This document shows, in pieces, positions 7,732 through 16,595 of a DNA stretch of 64,000 bases. Numbering within the stretch: the first letter of the stretch is position 1; the number at the start of each line of letters is the position of its first letter. The notes beneath the pieces were generated by a model. The model was not told where the DNA came from and searched no databases. It was given only the letters and a program-made list of their open reading frames with translations. The stretch is from Verrucomicrobiaceae bacterium (GTDB lineage Bacteria; Verrucomicrobiota; Verrucomicrobiia; Verrucomicrobiales; Verrucomicrobiaceae): assembly GCA_947458455.1 (NCBI GenBank), contig CANGYJ010000011.1:62001-126000 (forward strand), given 5' to 3'. A program made the translations under genes and the position numbers.

Positions 7732-7806
7732 TGGCGACCCCTACGAGAATCGAACTCGTGTCGCATCCGTGAAAGGGATGTGTCCTAACCGCTAGACGAA
7801 GGGGTC
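7732..7806 (-). tRNA. tRNA-Glu (anticodon TTC)
   Basis: The reverse strand folds as a complete cloverleaf. The acceptor arm is GACCCCT pairing with AGGGGTC, the D-loop has AGCGGTTAGGA, the anticodon loop CTTTCAC gives anticodon TTC, and the T-arm is CGAGTTCGATTCTCG. The discriminator is G, and a CCA end is encoded at 7734-7732. Decodes GAA/GAG. The first base pair is G-C as usual for tRNA-Glu. Confidence 0.97.
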
Positions 7807-7880
7807 GTATTTTGCGGGGCGCGGATCATCGGGGCAAAGCTCGATTTGGCAAGGGAAAATCCTGGATAAAAGATTTTGGC

Positions 7881-9581
7881 TCAGGCTCGGAACATCGCGC
7901 CGAGTTTTTTCCCCAGAATCACCCCGGCAGCGAGGATGGTGACGCCGAGGAAGAGCATCGCCCAGACGCCAAGGGCGCTGGCGATGCTGGGGCCGTTGCC
8001 GAGGCCCATCATGAGGGAATAAATGGCCTTGGTGATCGGGAAATGAGTCGTCTGTTGGGCGAGCACCATCGAGTCACTCACCTCCAGCATGGCAAAGGAG
8101 AAGGCCAGCAGGCCACCGGCGATGAGATTCGGCGTGACGAGCGGCAGCGTGATGCGCCAGAGAGCACGCTCCGGTGTCGCCCCGAGGTTTTGCGCCGCTT
8201 CTTCGAGCTGCGCGCTGACCTGCTGAAAACCTGCTGCGGCGCTGCGCACCACATACGGCAGCCTCCTCACGGCGTAAGCGATCACCAGAAGCAAAACCGG
8301 ATCTTCGCCAAGCATCAGCCAGGAGAAAGGCTGGCCGGGACGGGTCATGGCGAGGTAGCCAAAGGCCATCACGATGCCTGGGACGGCCAGCGGCAGCATG
8401 GCCATGGTGTCGAGGGCCCGGCGTCCCCAAAGGCGAGTTCGCACCGAAACATAGGCTACACCGATGCCGAGCACGAGAGCCACAATGACCGCGATGCAGG
8501 AGTACTTGAGGCTGTTGGAGATCGACGAGAGCGTGAGTTCATGCCCGAGGGCCTCGTGATAGTGGGAAAAGGTCAGCGAGTGCGGGATGACCGTCTGATA
8601 CCAGTCATTCGAAAGAGAGAGCAAAACGACGCCGAGGTGCGGGACGATGGCTAGGAAGGTCACGAGGGCAAAAAGTGCCGTGACGCCCCAAGCTTGTTTT
8701 GGCGGCAGCACCTTCAATTCGCGCCCGGTGGAAGCTCGACCTCCCCCCGTAGCGGTGCCTCCACTGAAAAAGAACTTCCCTGCGGCATAGAAAAGCGTGC
8801 TGAAGCCCAGCATGACGGCCACGAGGGCATACGGGAAAGGATTCCCGCTGAGGTCATTGATGCCGCGGAAAACCTGCACGGCGGTGACACGCTCGAAATC
8901 GAAGACGAGAGGCACGCCCATCTCCGTGAAGGCCCACACGAAGACAATCGTGCCTCCGGCAAACACGCCCGGCATGATCAGCGGCAGCGTGATGCGCTGA
9001 AAGCGACGCCAGCCGGTGCAGCCGAGGTTTGATGCAGCCTCCTCCAGTGCCGGATCGAGATTGGCGAGGGCGGCAGCGGTATTGAGGTAGATGATCGGGT
9101 ATAGGTGCAGGGCCTCCATGAGCACGACGCCGAGCATGCGCCCCTCGCCGAGCCAGTTCACCGGGTCAGCGGGATCCATCAGGCCGAAGGAGATGAGGAA
9201 GGCATTGAGTGCGCCTGCCTGACCGAGCATGGCCTTGACCCCGATGGCACCCACGAATGGCGGCAGGATCATTGGCAGCAGAACCATGGAATTCAGCAGC
9301 CCGCGGCCTGGAAAGGCGCAGCGCACTTGCAGCGCTGCCAGCGGCAGGGCGATGACGAGGCTCAGCAGCGTGCTCCAGATGGCAATTTGGAAGGAATTGA
9401 ACAGCCCCTCACGGTAGAGCGCATTCATGAAGACCTCCGCCACATAGGCGAAGGTGAATCCGCCGCCCGTGCCTGGCTCGATGAAGGCCTCTCGCAGGGC
9501 CGCCCAGATCGGATACACAAAGAAGCACCCGAAAAAGACGGTCATCACCACATAGACGACGAGGGAAAGCGGGCGGGACAT
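7881..9581 (-). CDS. Fused two-domain ABC transporter permease, FbpB/iron(III)-type
   Basis: A 566-residue inner-membrane protein made of two BPD_transp_1 permease domains in one chain, about twelve helices. Both EAA loops are visible: EEAASNLGCTGWRRFQRITL in the first half and EEAAQNLGATPERALWRITL in the second. This architecture is that of FbpB/AfuB-type permeases for Fe(III), thiamine or phosphonates. The binding protein and ATPase are not adjacent, so substrate is undetermined. The leader before the ATG is pyrimidine-rich (CTTTCCTCCTCC). The gene sits alone between tRNA-Glu and a DUF1361 gene. Confidence 0.9.
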   Translation of the reverse strand: MSRPLSLVVYVVMTVFFGCFFVYPIWAALREAFIEPGTGGGFTFAYVAEVFMNALYREGLFNSFQIAIWSTLLSLVIALPLAALQVRCAFPGRGLLNSMVLLPMILPPFVGAIGVKAMLGQAGALNAFLISFGLMDPADPVNWLGEGRMLGVVLMEALHLYPIIYLNTAAALANLDPALEEAASNLGCTGWRRFQRITLPLIMPGVFAGGTIVFVWAFTEMGVPLVFDFERVTAVQVFRGINDLSGNPFPYALVAVMLGFSTLFYAAGKFFFSGGTATGGGRASTGRELKVLPPKQAWGVTALFALVTFLAIVPHLGVVLLSLSNDWYQTVIPHSLTFSHYHEALGHELTLSSISNSLKYSCIAVIVALVLGIGVAYVSVRTRLWGRRALDTMAMLPLAVPGIVMAFGYLAMTRPGQPFSWLMLGEDPVLLLVIAYAVRRLPYVVRSAAAGFQQVSAQLEEAAQNLGATPERALWRITLPLVTPNLIAGGLLAFSFAMLEVSDSMVLAQQTTHFPITKAIYSLMMGLGNGPSIASALGVWAMLFLGVTILAAGVILGKKLGAMFRA

Positions 9582-9653
9582 TTTTGGAGGAGGAAAGCGG
9601 TGGGCCGGTTTAGCGCAACGGACCTGTTTCGACCAGCATTTCCTTCCATTGCC

Positions 9654-10289
9654 TCACTCCTGCCGCATCAGCGCATGCTCGCGATCCCACACATAGTAGG
9701 CCAGCAGCAGAAAGAAGCCGAAACCGAAGGTGAAGAGCCACACTTCGTGATGGGCTAGCGGATGCATCACGAGGCCGCCGATGTCGCGGAGCAGGGAAAA
9801 AGGCCGCGTGAGGATGTCCCAACTGTTCCAGCGAAGAATGCGGCCGAGGTAGATGCCGAAACCGGTCAGCGGCATCACCGCGAGCACCATCGCCCAGCCG
9901 AGACGAGGGCCCCAATGGCTGGCGATCCAGCGCTGCACCAGCCGCAGGGAGTGAAAGCCGATCCAAAGCGAGGTAAAGGCAAAGGCCAGGATCATCACGA
10001 GATCATACCACAACGGCACGCCCACCCTTTGACGCAGGTGAATGAGATCGGTGAGCACATACGGGGCATTGGGGAAGAAGAGCAGCCACACCGCGAGCAC
10101 GGGGATGGCTCGGCTAAAGTGCCGCTGGCGTGGCAGCAGCATGGCAAAGACGAGCGGCAAAGCGCCGAGGAAGAGGTTCCAAAGCAGGAAGCCGAAGTAG
10201 TAATTCCCACTCAAGCGCACGCGAATGAGGAAAAGAGCTAGGCAAGAAAGGCAGGCGGCGGCTTTGAGAAGCAGGATGCAAGGAGGCAT
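9654..10289 (-). CDS. DUF1361 membrane protein
   Basis: A 211-residue protein with six or seven hydrophobic helices. Sequence landmarks of DUF1361 are present: LLWNLFLGALPL near residue 35, WLLFFPNAPYVLTDLIHL near 70, the helix with WYDLVM, and GIYLGRILRWNSWDIL near 150. The function of DUF1361 is unknown. It is an integral inner-membrane protein. It is co-directional with the permease gene 72 bases downstream, but nothing ties the two functionally. Confidence 0.85.
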   Translation of the reverse strand: MPPCILLLKAAACLSCLALFLIRVRLSGNYYFGFLLWNLFLGALPLVFAMLLPRQRHFSRAIPVLAVWLLFFPNAPYVLTDLIHLRQRVGVPLWYDLVMILAFAFTSLWIGFHSLRLVQRWIASHWGPRLGWAMVLAVMPLTGFGIYLGRILRWNSWDILTRPFSLLRDIGGLVMHPLAHHEVWLFTFGFGFFLLLAYYVWDREHALMRQE

Positions 10290-10434
10290 GCGCAGAGTGT
10301 CCGGCCCATGCCATGACTGCGCAAGCCTGCGAGCCGTGCTTCACGAACATTTCACGCAGCTCGTTTCGACGTTGCGAAATTGGCGGCAAATTGCACTCGC
10401 ATCACAAAGGCAGCAAGACGAGACACGCGCCGCC

Positions 10435-10848
10435 ATGCAAAACGCTCCCTCTTCCACGCACAACCAGCTCATCGGTTACATCCTCTGGCTCTTTGGCTTC
10501 ACCGGCTCGCATCGTTTCTATTTTGGCAAGCCCAAGACCGGCATCCTTTGGTTCCTCACCGGTGGCTTTTTCCTCATTGGTTGGATCGTGGACCTCTTTT
10601 TGATCCCGAGCATGGATCGCGAGGCCGACCGCCGCTTTGTGGCAGGCAGCATCGAGTACTCGGTGGCCTGGCTGCTACTCACCTTCCTCGGCATTTTTGG
10701 CATCCACCGCTTCTACATGGGCAAATGGGGCACCGGCATTCTTTATCTGCTCACCGGTGGCCTGTTCCTCATCGGCGTGCTCTATGACTTCTGCACGCTC
10801 AACACACAGATCAGCGAGCAAAACTCCCGCCGCGAAGGATCCGCCTGA
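10435..10848 (+). CDS. Protein with two TM2 domains
   Basis: The 137-residue protein carries two tandem TM2 units. Each has the pattern G-x-x-G-x-HRFY-x-GK-x-x-TGIL followed by a second helix: GFTGSHRFYFGKPKTGIL near residue 20 and GIFGIHRFYMGKWGTGIL near residue 83. TM2 domains are two-helix membrane units of unknown biochemical role. Single-copy proteins of about 80-130 residues are common; the duplication here gives four helices. Start chosen at the ATG just before NQLIGYILW; the upstream in-frame extension is unlike protein. Confidence 0.85.
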   Translation: MQNAPSSTHNQLIGYILWLFGFTGSHRFYFGKPKTGILWFLTGGFFLIGWIVDLFLIPSMDREADRRFVAGSIEYSVAWLLLTFLGIFGIHRFYMGKWGTGILYLLTGGLFLIGVLYDFCTLNTQISEQNSRREGSA

Positions 10849-10894
10849 TCGAATCAACGCACCGCTCTTCGCTCGAAAGCACCTGAATCACCCA

Positions 10895-11251
10895 TCACAG
10901 CACGCAGCAGTCGGCGGAGCCATCGCCATCGAAATCGAGGGCTTTTTTCATCTGCTCCAAAGTCTTCGGGCCGATGCCTTTGACTCGTTTTTCCATGTCG
11001 GCAGCATCGGTGAAGGGACGTAGCTTCAGGATGCGGTCGGCGATCTCGGGGCCGACCTCGGGCAAGGTCATCAATTGCTCCCGAGTGGCCGTGTTGGGAT
11101 TCACCGGGCGGCTTTGACCACGCCAGAGGAGGAACAAAACCACCAGGACCACGGCGATGCCGCCGGCCAACAGCAGCAGCTTTTGCTGGCGTGCCTCTGC
11201 GGCGGAGCGCTGCTGGCGTTGTTCGAGGAGTTTTTGAAAGGCTTCACTCAT
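10895..11251 (-). CDS. Membrane-anchored helix-hairpin-helix (ComEA-like) protein
   Basis: 118 residues: a charged Gln/Arg/Ala-rich N-terminus, one membrane helix (LLLLAGGIAVVLVVLFLLW), then a ComEA-type HhH domain. The domain has NPNTATREQLMTLPEVGPEI (first hairpin GPEIA) and a second hairpin KGIGPKTLEQM. Such HhH domains bind DNA non-specifically; ComEA-like proteins act in DNA uptake, but the orientation and competence context are unproven. The tail is GDGSADCCVL, with two Cys. Start at 11251 was chosen over an upstream in-frame ATG whose extension lacks protein character and overlaps the divergent beta-helix gene. Confidence 0.8.
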   Translation of the reverse strand: MSEAFQKLLEQRQQRSAAEARQQKLLLLAGGIAVVLVVLFLLWRGQSRPVNPNTATREQLMTLPEVGPEIADRILKLRPFTDAADMEKRVKGIGPKTLEQMKKALDFDGDGSADCCVL

Positions 11252-11345
11252 GCGGTGGAGCACAACGAAGCCTCGGAGCCTTCGCAAAGGCTTTTTTGCG
11301 CTTCGGGCTTCACAAAGCGCCTTCGGCTTCGTATTCACAGCCTTC

Positions 11346-12716
11346 ATGAAACACGCCGCCCTGCTCCTTTTCGCCTTCACCAGCCTTCTTCACGCCCAGC
11401 AACCCGTCGGCGATGGCAAGGCGGATGATACCGCCGCGCTGCAAAAGCTCTTCGATACCCAGGGCAGCGTGCGTCTGGCCAAGGGCACCTATCGCCTCAC
11501 GTGCACACTGAAGGTTGATTTGAGCAAAACGGGCTTCGCCGCGCTTTCCGGTGATGGCACGCCGCGCCTCGTCATGGAAGCCGCAGGACCGGCGATCCAT
11601 TTCATCGGCACCCACGAGGGCAGCGCTGCGCCGAGCACCTTCAAGCCGCAGGTCTGGGAAAACGAGCGCACGCCGATGGTCGAGGGCGTGGAAATCATCG
11701 GCAAGCACCCGGAGGCCGATGGCATCGAGGCCACCGGCACGATGCAGATCACGCTGAGCCGCGTCGTCATCCGCGAGGTCCGCCACGCCACCCATTTCAC
11801 CACGCGGAACCGCAATGTGCTCATCAGCGCCTGCCATTTCTACCACAACACTGGCATCGGCGTCTTCTACGACAACGTGAACATCCACCAGACGAACGTC
11901 ATCGGCAGCCACATCAGCTACAATGGCGGTGGCGGCATCGTCTCCATCGGTGGCAACGTGCGAAACCTCCACATCGGCACCTGCGACATCGAAGGAAACC
12001 ATGCCACCGAGGGCAAACCGGCCGCGAACATCCTGCTCGACTCCACCGGCGGCTCCATCGGCGAGGTCGCCATCACCGGCTGCACTATCCAGCACACAAA
12101 CAAAGCACCCGATTCTGCCAACATCCGCATCCTCGGCGCTGGCACCGATACCTCCCTCGAACGCCGCCAGGGCCGCCCGAGCACCCGTGAGGGTAACGTG
12201 ACCATCAGCGCCAACGTCTTCTCCGATGTACAGGTCAATATCGAGATCCGCGACTCCCGCGGCGTCGTCATCACCGGCAACACTTTCTGGGAGGGCTTCC
12301 AGCACGATTTGATCGTCACCGACAGCTCGAACGTCATCGTCAGCGCCAACAACTTCGACCGCAACCCGCGTTACCTAGTCAACGGCTTCGACAATGCCGA
12401 GAAGAACGGCCTCGTCTTCCTTCGCTGCGAAAACTCCAGCGTCAGCGACAACACGATCTCCGGCGTCTGGAAAAAGCGGGCCGCCCTCGACATCCAGAGC
12501 TGCGACCGCTTCCGCGTCTCCAACAACAGCGTGCTCGACAGCGATGGCACCGGCATCCGCCTCGAAAAAGTGACCAACAGCTCCGTCATCGGCAATCTCG
12601 TCCGTGACGACCGCCCGGCCGAAAAGCGCAGCAAGGAACCCTCCATTGCCGTCATCGGCGGCAAGGCGAACATGATCGAGCTCAACAACCTGCAAAACAA
12701 GCTGGTGGCCCGTTGA
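11346..12716 (+). CDS. Secreted right-handed beta-helix (pectate-lyase-like) protein
   Basis: 456 residues with a cleavable signal peptide (MKHAALLLFAFTSLLHAQQ), then a pectate-lyase-superfamily start (VGDGKADDTAALQKLFDTQG). About twelve beta-helix coils follow, recognisable by recurring V-x-I-x-x-N-x-F and ISGN/VSNN turns (for example VISACHFYHNTGIG, VVITGNTFWEG, VIVSANNFD). Proteins of this type bind or degrade polysaccharides in the periplasm or outside the cell. No catalytic residues can be assigned by eye. The upstream in-frame extension to 11250 is rejected because the signal peptide begins at 11346. An L,D-transpeptidase gene follows after 30 bases. Confidence 0.85.
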   Translation: MKHAALLLFAFTSLLHAQQPVGDGKADDTAALQKLFDTQGSVRLAKGTYRLTCTLKVDLSKTGFAALSGDGTPRLVMEAAGPAIHFIGTHEGSAAPSTFKPQVWENERTPMVEGVEIIGKHPEADGIEATGTMQITLSRVVIREVRHATHFTTRNRNVLISACHFYHNTGIGVFYDNVNIHQTNVIGSHISYNGGGGIVSIGGNVRNLHIGTCDIEGNHATEGKPAANILLDSTGGSIGEVAITGCTIQHTNKAPDSANIRILGAGTDTSLERRQGRPSTREGNVTISANVFSDVQVNIEIRDSRGVVITGNTFWEGFQHDLIVTDSSNVIVSANNFDRNPRYLVNGFDNAEKNGLVFLRCENSSVSDNTISGVWKKRAALDIQSCDRFRVSNNSVLDSDGTGIRLEKVTNSSVIGNLVRDDRPAEKRSKEPSIAVIGGKANMIELNNLQNKLVAR

Positions 12717-12746
12717 ATCCAGCGTGGCGGATGATAGCCTGCCCAC

Positions 12747-13211
12747 ATGAGCCTCCAGCAGCCCCGCATCGAAGTCAGCATCGGAACGCAGACCTTGCGC
12801 CTCTTTGACGGCATTCGCCTCGTTCGTGAATGGTCGTGCAGCACCTCGAAATTCGGCCTCGGCAGCTTGGAGGGCAGCAACAAGACGCCGCTGGGCAGCT
12901 TCATCGTCCAAGAGAAGCACGGCGAAGGCGCCGAGAGCGGCACCATCTTCAAAAGCCGCCAGCCCGTGGGCCTGTGGACGCCCGGCATGAACACGAAATC
13001 CGATTTTGTCCTCACCCGCATCCTCTGGCTGCACGGCACCCAGCCGCACAACGCGAACACCTACTCGCGCTACATCTATATCCACGGTACCAATGATGAA
13101 AAAGCCATCGGACGCCCTGCCAGCCACGGCTGTGTGAGGCTTCACAATCGCTCGGTGATCGAACTCTACGACCTTGTGCCCATCGGCACGCCCGTGTGGA
13201 TCGGCGAGTGA
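12747..13211 (+). CDS. L,D-transpeptidase (YkuD-fold) protein
   Basis: 154 residues covering a single YkuD domain. The family signature is complete: H113-G-T, then S126-H127-G-C129-V-R-L with the catalytic Cys129 and His127. It also has a strand pattern TPLGSFIV typical of the fold's first half. YkuD enzymes cross-link peptidoglycan or attach proteins to it. No signal peptide or membrane helix is present, unusual for a wall enzyme; a missed upstream start is unlikely because the 30-base gap is short. It probably shares a transcript with the beta-helix gene. Confidence 0.85.
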   Translation: MSLQQPRIEVSIGTQTLRLFDGIRLVREWSCSTSKFGLGSLEGSNKTPLGSFIVQEKHGEGAESGTIFKSRQPVGLWTPGMNTKSDFVLTRILWLHGTQPHNANTYSRYIYIHGTNDEKAIGRPASHGCVRLHNRSVIELYDLVPIGTPVWIGE

Positions 13212-13226
13212 GCCGTTCCCTCTCCC

Positions 13227-13325
13227 CGTAGCAGAAAACGTGAGTTTTCCTCCGCCCCACGGCAGGCTGACGCCAGCCGCTACGATCTCGTGTTTCTACC
13301 CGTAGCGGAAAACGTCAGTTTTCCG
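13227..13325. repeat. Composite CGTAGC-hairpin repeat at the cca 3' end
   Basis: Two similar units are spaced about 75 bases apart: CGTAGCAGAAAACGTGAGTTTTCC (13227-13250) and CGTAGCGGAAAACGTCAGTTTTCC (13301-13324). The second contains the perfect stem GGAAAAC-GTCA-GTTTTCC. Between them lies GGCTG-ACGC-CAGCC followed by CGCTACG, the reverse complement of the flank. So the whole block is built from hairpins flanked by CGTAGC/GCTACG. The cca stop codon (13315-13317) lies in the second hairpin, which codes for the last residues S-E-N. It may also serve as a bidirectional terminator. Confidence 0.75.
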
Positions 13326-14664
13326 ATGTCTCGGCCTCCTCAAACTCATCCGCCACCGGCGCTTTCTCCTTCACCCAGGCCAACGCCTCGTCCTTGCTCG
13401 TCAGCGCTCCTTCAAGCTGAAGTGTCTGGATCGCATTCAAAAGGCGTCCCAGCGCCGGTCCGGCATGCCAGCCGAGTTTGATGAGATCACCTCCATTAAT
13501 GAGCCTCGGCGGCACGAGCGGTGCCTTCGAGAACTCCTCCCGCTTCGCCAGCACAAACTCATAGTTGTCGAGCTTCCCGTTGCTGCCCAGGCAGTCCACG
13601 CGATGCAGCGCCAGCTCGTCATCAAAGCTGGGACGGCTCATGAAGCGCTTCAGCGTGGCGGTGCGCATGCGTTGCACCTCCATGAAGGTCATGTGATGCT
13701 CCACGGCCACCACCGCCGGTTCGATCACATCGTTCGGAAACTTCATCCGCCGCATGATCTCGCCCGTCATCTCCGCGCCGAGCTTGTCGTGTCCATTGAA
13801 ACGAATGCGGCCGGTGTCCGTATCGCGAGTCTGCGTGGCCGGTTTGGCAATGTCGTGAAGCAGCACGCTCATCACCAGCGGCAGGCTCGCTTCGGTTGGC
13901 AGTAGGCTCAGCATCAGTCGGGTGTGAATGAAGACATCGCCCTCCGGGTGAAACTGCGGCGGCTGCTCGCAGCCTTGCAGCGCCAGGATCTCCGGCAGGA
14001 TGTGCTGCATCAGGCCGGAGTTCACCAGCAGGTCAAATCCGCGCACACGATTCTCGTGCAGCATGATTTTGACGAACTCATCGCGGATGCGCTCGATGCT
14101 CACGCTGCTGATTTTATCCGCTAGGCCGCACACCGATTCCCAGGTGGCATGTTCGATGTCAAAACCGAGCACGGTGGCAAAACGCACCGCTCGCATCAGC
14201 CGCAGCCGGTCCTCCTCGAAACGCTGTGCCGCCACACCAATCGCCCGCAGCAGGCCCATTTGGAGGTCTTTTTCACCGCCCACATGGTCGATGACCTTCT
14301 TTGCCAGCGGATCGTAAAACAGGCCATTCACCGTGAAATCACGTCGCTCCGCATCCATCTCCGGCGTGGAGAAGGTTACGCTGTCCGGCCGGCGACCATC
14401 CGAGTAGCTACCATCGCTGCGAAACGTGGCCACCTCCACAAAACCATGGTCTCCGGCGCGCACCACCACCACGCCGAAATGCGCTCCCACCGTCTTCGAG
14501 CCGGGAAAAAGCCGCACCACCTGCTCTGGCGTCGCACTCGTGGCCACATCGAAGTCCTTCGCCTCGCGGCCTAGCAGCATGTCCCGCACGCAGCCACCCG
14601 CCAGCAGGGCGGTGTAGCCTGCGGCGGTGAGTTTCTCGATGATTTGGATCGCTTTCTCTCGCAT
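13315..14664 (-). CDS. cca: CCA tRNA nucleotidyltransferase / poly(A) polymerase family
   Basis: 449 residues. The N-terminal class II nucleotidyltransferase head has GGCVRDMLLGREAKDFDVAT, with GG and DxD catalytic motifs near residues 20-35. The neck has RRDFTVNGLFYDP and the RLMRAVRFA segment. A C-terminal HD domain follows, with SVLLHDIAKP and HD/HH residues near 255-335. It adds or repairs the CCA end of tRNAs, though poly(A) polymerase cannot be excluded from sequence alone. Start ATG at 14664 was chosen over 14703 because the extra residues are not conserved. Its last codons lie in a hairpin repeat. Confidence 0.9.
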   Translation of the reverse strand: MREKAIQIIEKLTAAGYTALLAGGCVRDMLLGREAKDFDVATSATPEQVVRLFPGSKTVGAHFGVVVVRAGDHGFVEVATFRSDGSYSDGRRPDSVTFSTPEMDAERRDFTVNGLFYDPLAKKVIDHVGGEKDLQMGLLRAIGVAAQRFEEDRLRLMRAVRFATVLGFDIEHATWESVCGLADKISSVSIERIRDEFVKIMLHENRVRGFDLLVNSGLMQHILPEILALQGCEQPPQFHPEGDVFIHTRLMLSLLPTEASLPLVMSVLLHDIAKPATQTRDTDTGRIRFNGHDKLGAEMTGEIMRRMKFPNDVIEPAVVAVEHHMTFMEVQRMRTATLKRFMSRPSFDDELALHRVDCLGSNGKLDNYEFVLAKREEFSKAPLVPPRLINGGDLIKLGWHAGPALGRLLNAIQTLQLEGALTSKDEALAWVKEKAPVADEFEEAETSEN

Positions 14665-14801
14665 CCCCGCACCTTGGCAGGGCCGCCCGCCTTTGCCAAG
14701 CATTGGCCCACAGCTTCCTCGCGATCCCAGTCAAAGTCCCTCCGCCAGGCAGTCTGCCGCTTGCATGGGCCGCCGCTCTTCGTAAAGGCTGGCCCTTCCC
14801 C

Positions 14802-16322
14802 ATGACCGCCCAAGAAGTCGCCGTCCTCGATTACGGCTCCCAGTATTCCCAGCTCATCGTTCGCCGCGTGCGCGAGCTGGGCTTCGTCTCGCACCTCTAT
14901 CCGCCTGCGGAGCTGGCCAAACTCACCAACCCCGGAGCCATCATCCTTTCCGGCGGCCCACGCAGCACCTCGGATAAAGACGCACCGGATGTCGATTACG
15001 ACAAATTGATGTCCTTTGGCGTTCCCGTGCTCGGCGTCTGCTACGGCATGCAGCTCCTCAACATCAAGCACGGCGGCACCGTGAAGCCCGGCGTCACCCG
15101 CGAGTATGGCCCCGCCAAACTCGTCGTGACTGACCACGCGGATCTCTTTGACGGCATCTCCCACGAATCCCAGGTCTGGATGAGCCACAGCGACACCTGC
15201 GCGAACCTCGCCGACACCACCAAAGTCATCGCCACGAACGAAGACGCCGTCCCCGTCGCTCTGAAGTGGTCCGACCGCTGCTGGGGCATCCAGTTTCACC
15301 CTGAGGTCACGCATTCGCATGAAGGCACGGCCATCCTGAAGAACTTCCTCATCAAAAGCGGTGCCAAGCTCGCCAAGTTCGATATCCAGGAATTCAAAGC
15401 GCAGATGATCGAGCGCATCAAAACCGAAGTCGGTAATCGCGAAGTCATCTGCGGCGTCTCCGGCGGCGTGGACAGCACCGTGCTCGCTGTGTTGCTCGCT
15501 CGTGCGGGTGTGAAGGTGCGCTGCATCTACATCGATACCGGCCTCATGCGCCTGAATGAAACCGCCGAGGTGAAAGCCCTGTTTGGCGAAGTCGGCGTCC
15601 CCATCGAGCAGATCGACGCCAGCGCCATCTTCCTCGGTGCCCTCAAAGGCGTCACCGATCCCGAGCAGAAGCGCCGCATCATCGGCACGCTCTTCGTGGA
15701 AGAATTCTGGAAGGTCGCCGACAACGTCGAACTCCTCGCCCAGGGCACGCTTTATCCCGATGTCATCGAAAGCGCCACCAGCGGCAGCATCGCCAGCAAG
15801 ATCAAGACGCACCACAACCGCGTCGATCGCATCATGGAGCTCAAAGAGCAGGGTAAAGTGCTCGAACCGCTCGCCGAACTCTTCAAAGACGAAGTCCGCG
15901 CCCTCGGAGCCAGCCTCGGCATCCCGCACCGCGCCTTGTGGCGTCATCCATTCCCCGGCCCCGGCCTCGCCGTGCGCATTCCGGGCGAAATCACGCCGGA
16001 ACGCGTCGCCATCACTCAGCAGGCCGATGCCATCTTCATCGGCGAACTCCGCCGCAGCGGCTGGTATGAGCAAACCTGGCAAGCCTACGCCGCGCTGCTT
16101 CCCGTGAAAACGGTGGGCGTCAAAGGCGACGAACGCAGCTACGAGCAGGCCATCTCTCTCCGCGCCGTCATCAGCGAAGACGCCATGACCGCCGAATGGG
16201 TCCGGCTGCCCTATGAAGTGCTCAGCAACGCCTCCAACAAGATCCTCAACAGCGTCAAAGGCGTGAACCGCGTGCTCTACGACATCAGCACCAAGCCGCC
16301 GGCGAGCATCGAGTGGGAATAA
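14802..16322 (+). CDS. guaA: GMP synthase (glutamine-hydrolysing)
   Basis: 506 residues with the full two-domain layout. The class I glutamine amidotransferase domain has nucleophile Cys80 in GVCYGMQLL and the HPE motif near residue 166. The ATP-pyrophosphatase domain has the P-loop SGGVDSTV near residue 220, followed by the GMP-synthetase dimerisation domain with the C-terminal PPASIEWE ending. It aminates XMP to GMP in the cytosol. The upstream extension to 14703 overlaps the cca leader and is not protein-like, so the ATG at 14802 after a pyrimidine-rich leader was chosen. It is divergent from cca. Confidence 0.97.
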   Translation: MTAQEVAVLDYGSQYSQLIVRRVRELGFVSHLYPPAELAKLTNPGAIILSGGPRSTSDKDAPDVDYDKLMSFGVPVLGVCYGMQLLNIKHGGTVKPGVTREYGPAKLVVTDHADLFDGISHESQVWMSHSDTCANLADTTKVIATNEDAVPVALKWSDRCWGIQFHPEVTHSHEGTAILKNFLIKSGAKLAKFDIQEFKAQMIERIKTEVGNREVICGVSGGVDSTVLAVLLARAGVKVRCIYIDTGLMRLNETAEVKALFGEVGVPIEQIDASAIFLGALKGVTDPEQKRRIIGTLFVEEFWKVADNVELLAQGTLYPDVIESATSGSIASKIKTHHNRVDRIMELKEQGKVLEPLAELFKDEVRALGASLGIPHRALWRHPFPGPGLAVRIPGEITPERVAITQQADAIFIGELRRSGWYEQTWQAYAALLPVKTVGVKGDERSYEQAISLRAVISEDAMTAEWVRLPYEVLSNASNKILNSVKGVNRVLYDISTKPPASIEWE

Positions 16323-16330
16323 AGTCGTCC

Positions 16331-16366
16331 CCCGCCCGCAACGCTTTGCGTAGCGATGCGGGCGGG
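16331..16366 (+). terminator. Strong GC hairpin after guaA
   Basis: CCCGCCCGCA at 16331-16340 pairs perfectly with TGCGGGCGGG at 16357-16366, 8 bases after the guaA stop. The following bases (TCGTCTTCC) are pyrimidine-rich but have no clean T-run, so it is either an atypical terminator or a repeat. The remaining 230 bases up to argS hold no gene; at 16538-16555 is a half-copy of the CTCTGTG repeat seen after leuS. Confidence 0.5.
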
Positions 16367-16595
16367 TCGTCTTCCTACTCGAACTCGTCCTCGATCCTAC
16401 CGCACCGCCGAAGTCACACAGGTCAGAGCCATAGAGATCAGCCTCGCAGCATCTTCACCTCAACAATCCGCTGTTCATCAATCGTCAATCCCGCAGGCCC
16501 GCAGGCATTTTGCGGGGCGACGGCTTCCCAGAATAGCTCTCTGTGCTCTGTGGTGAAAATAACGCTGAGAGTGAACCCCAGAGGCCAAGCCTGGG

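Noticed and set aside
13227-13325. CRISPR array
   Set aside because: Only two similar units separated by a different hairpin, no regular repeat-spacer series, and no cas genes nearby.
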